64,000 nt of DNA from Ruminococcus sp. OA3 (lineage in GTDB: Bacteria; Bacillota; Clostridia; Lachnospirales; Lachnospiraceae). The DNA lies in contig NZ_JAKNTO010000001.1 of the NCBI RefSeq assembly GCF_022440845.1, positions 3,658,001-3,722,000 of the forward strand. The letters are read 5' to 3'. Position 1 is the stretch's first letter; each line of letters opens with the position of its first letter. Below the pieces are notes generated by a model. That model saw nothing but the letters and a program-made list of their open reading frames with translations, was not told the DNA's origin and searched no databases. Both the position numbers and the translations under genes were made by a program. Shown piece after piece: positions 62,562 through 64,000 of the stretch.

Positions 62562-64000
62562 CTACGGCTGCTCTTCTTCCGGCGGGAGTGTCCCGGTAGT
62601 TTTCGGTTCTTCATATGTGATTGTACCGGTTCTGCTAAGCACACGGTGTGTAGAACTGTTGCTCTGCTGTGCAACGTCAAGCACATCGCCGTCAGTGATC
62701 TCCACCTCGCGTACCATCAGCGTATTCGGTCCGATAAAGTACGTATCTTCTATCAGATCTTCATTGATTTCCAACTTGCTGGACGCCGTAAAATTTTCTC
62801 CCGTTATATAGTAGGTACCGTCCGACAGTTTCGTTATTCCGGAAAAGACTACAGGTACAGCCCCCAGTTTCAGTTTCGTTCGCATAAAAGGGTCCTGACC
62901 CTGATAAACATACTGCTCACCATACAGAATATCATACTGCATGGCTTCAAGGTCGACCTGATAATTTTGAGTCTTCCTGCGGTTCTGGTGATAATTAACT
63001 ATAGTTCCCTCATGAATGTTCAGGCGGTCCAGTACCTCCGCACCCATCTGATAGGCAGCAAGATTAACATCTTTTTTCTCCAGGCCAATATTATCCCACA
63101 TGACATACTCTGTCTGAAACAGATAGCGGTTTTCAACATCCTCGGCTGTAAGTCCCATTGTAGGCAGATGATCTCCGTACATCACCAGGACCACCGGCTC
63201 ATCATAGTCCTCCAGTGTCTCCACAAGCTCCTGAATAAAATCATCCATTTCTTTCAGCTGGTTTACGTAATATTCCCAGGAATTATTATTTTTCTCCTGC
63301 TTCTCAGCACCGGTGACAGTAATCTGCGGATCCTCAAGTATAGGTTCCGCAGGATAATCCCCATGTCCCTGCACAGATATTGTATAGATATAATCAGCAC
63401 TGTCGGTAGATTCAAGGCATTTCATGATCTCATCCGTCAGAATGTGATCCTTCACCCAACCCGTCTCAGTAGTATCCGAAATATCCGGCATGTACTCTTC
63501 CGATGTAAAGGTCTCGAATCCCAGATTGGCAAACACACTTTTTCTGGAATAGAAGTTGGCCTCGTTATTGTGTATTGCATGAGTGGAATACCCAAGTCCC
63601 TTCAACACATACGGAATACTTTCACACGTCTTCTCTTTTAAAATAGTCTTGTAAGGATACTCTCCGGGTCCAAAATAATGCAGACTCATGCCGGTAATCG
63701 CTTCAAACTCTGTATTGGCTGTTCCCGCTCCCACAGAGGGCACTTTGAAATAGCCCGAGGTATATTCCTTCATCAGCCTGCGGAAATTCGGTATGGGATC
63801 CTCCGATATATTGAGGAACTCAACCAGTTCAGGGTCGAAAAAAGACTCCAGCTGCAGAAAAATGATATTCGTCGCCGGCTCGCTAAGCCTGGTCCGCTCG
63901 ATCGTCCCCTCACTCTGTACGATCTCATGCATCAGATCTTCCCCGTAACCATTAGGACAGTTAATTCCCACATTAAAGAATGTCGTCCCCAGGCAGTATG
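62562..64000 (-). CDS. LTA synthase-family sulfatase-fold protein, 5' end missing
   Basis: At least 479 codons, still open at the right edge (it reads YCLGTTFFNVGINCPNGYGED from the border). The LtaS-type catalytic domain has NIIFLQLESFFD, GTANTEFEAITGMS with the nucleophile Thr, and VMYGDHLPTMG for Mn binding. After about 320 residues comes an extra C-terminal beta domain (YYITGENFTASSKLEIN, IPT-like) and a Pro-Glu-rich tail. The missing part should hold the membrane segments. It transfers glycerol-phosphate or a similar group on the cell surface; lipoteichoic acid synthesis is the family role. Exact product unknown. Confidence 0.88.
   Translation of the reverse strand, partial: YCLGTTFFNVGINCPNGYGEDLMHEIVQSEGTIERTRLSEPATNIIFLQLESFFDPELVEFLNISEDPIPNFRRLMKEYTSGYFKVPSVGAGTANTEFEAITGMSLHYFGPGEYPYKTILKEKTCESIPYVLKGLGYSTHAIHNNEANFYSRKSVFANLGFETFTSEEYMPDISDTTETGWVKDHILTDEIMKCLESTDSADYIYTISVQGHGDYPAEPILEDPQITVTGAEKQEKNNNSWEYYVNQLKEMDDFIQELVETLEDYDEPVVLVMYGDHLPTMGLTAEDVENRYLFQTEYVMWDNIGLEKKDVNLAAYQMGAEVLDRLNIHEGTIVNYHQNRRKTQNYQVDLEAMQYDILYGEQYVYQGQDPFMRTKLKLGAVPVVFSGITKLSDGTYYITGENFTASSKLEINEDLIEDTYFIGPNTLMVREVEITDGDVLDVAQQSNSSTHRVLSRTGTITYEEPKTTGTLPPEEEQP

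Noticed and set aside
1-64000. rRNA, tRNA, insertion sequence or prophage genes
   Set aside because: None seen on reading both strands; no transposase, integrase or phage structural motif was found.

Overview
The window reads as a chromosomal segment of a spore-forming, low-to-medium GC Firmicute, most likely a Lachnospiraceae (Clostridium cluster XIVa) member. This rests on the gene set: complete spoIIA and spoVA loci, FtsEX, RapZ-WhiA-Crh, class III glutamine synthetase, strong AGGAGG ribosome binding sites throughout, and an enlarged ribosomal protein L17. Genus assignment is not possible from what I can see. No rRNA, tRNA, CRISPR array, insertion sequence or prophage gene was seen.

Layout: 1-94 is the 5' end of a pterin-binding methyltransferase gene; 213-896 a polysaccharide deacetylase. 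1003-2306 is infC-rpmI-rplT (minus strand) with an AUU start and an L20-type attenuator leader. uvrB and a ClsC-like phospholipase D follow, divergent from an Hpt/HD-GYP signalling pair (plus strand). 7551-17030 (minus) holds an orphan Spo0A-type DNA-binding protein, DegV, a CdaR-like regulator with ftsE-ftsX-ctp, a YitT protein and a MoxR/vWA pair. 17161-21351 is a nitrogen block: glnN (GSIII), glnK, amt, with two matching attenuators. A lipid kinase and a divergent SDR precede the ribosomal region.

Ribosomal region, 23366-42188 (minus): rpsJ-C-D-W-B-S-V-C-P-(L29)-Q-N-X-E-Z-H-F-R-E-D-O-secY-adk-map-KOW-infA, then a terminator, a cation efflux gene, a fresh promoter, and rpmJ-rpsM-rpsK-rpsD-rpoA-rplQ. 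Several spacers inside this operon carry a family of hairpin repeats, including a three-copy 94-bp tandem array.

42218-49228 holds a degenerate SipW-like membrane protein, a GNAT and a PAP2 gene (plus), then crh, whiA, rapZ, murB and tcdA (minus). 49334-55614 is the forespore block: spoIIAA-spoIIAB-sigF and spoVAA-AB-AC-(zip-upp)-AD-AE, with a previously unlisted 50-codon lipoprotein-like gene coupled to spoVAA. 55803-58781 is folC, a 51-codon gene and a zinc-ribbon TPR membrane protein. 58892-62473 is a small sugar-type locus: a one-lobe binding lipoprotein, a Gfo/Idh/MocA oxidoreductase and a divergent LacI regulator, with palindromic operators between them. The window ends inside an LTA-synthase-like sulfatase gene.

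All starts were chosen by ribosome-binding-site position; many open frames extend upstream of the start given here.
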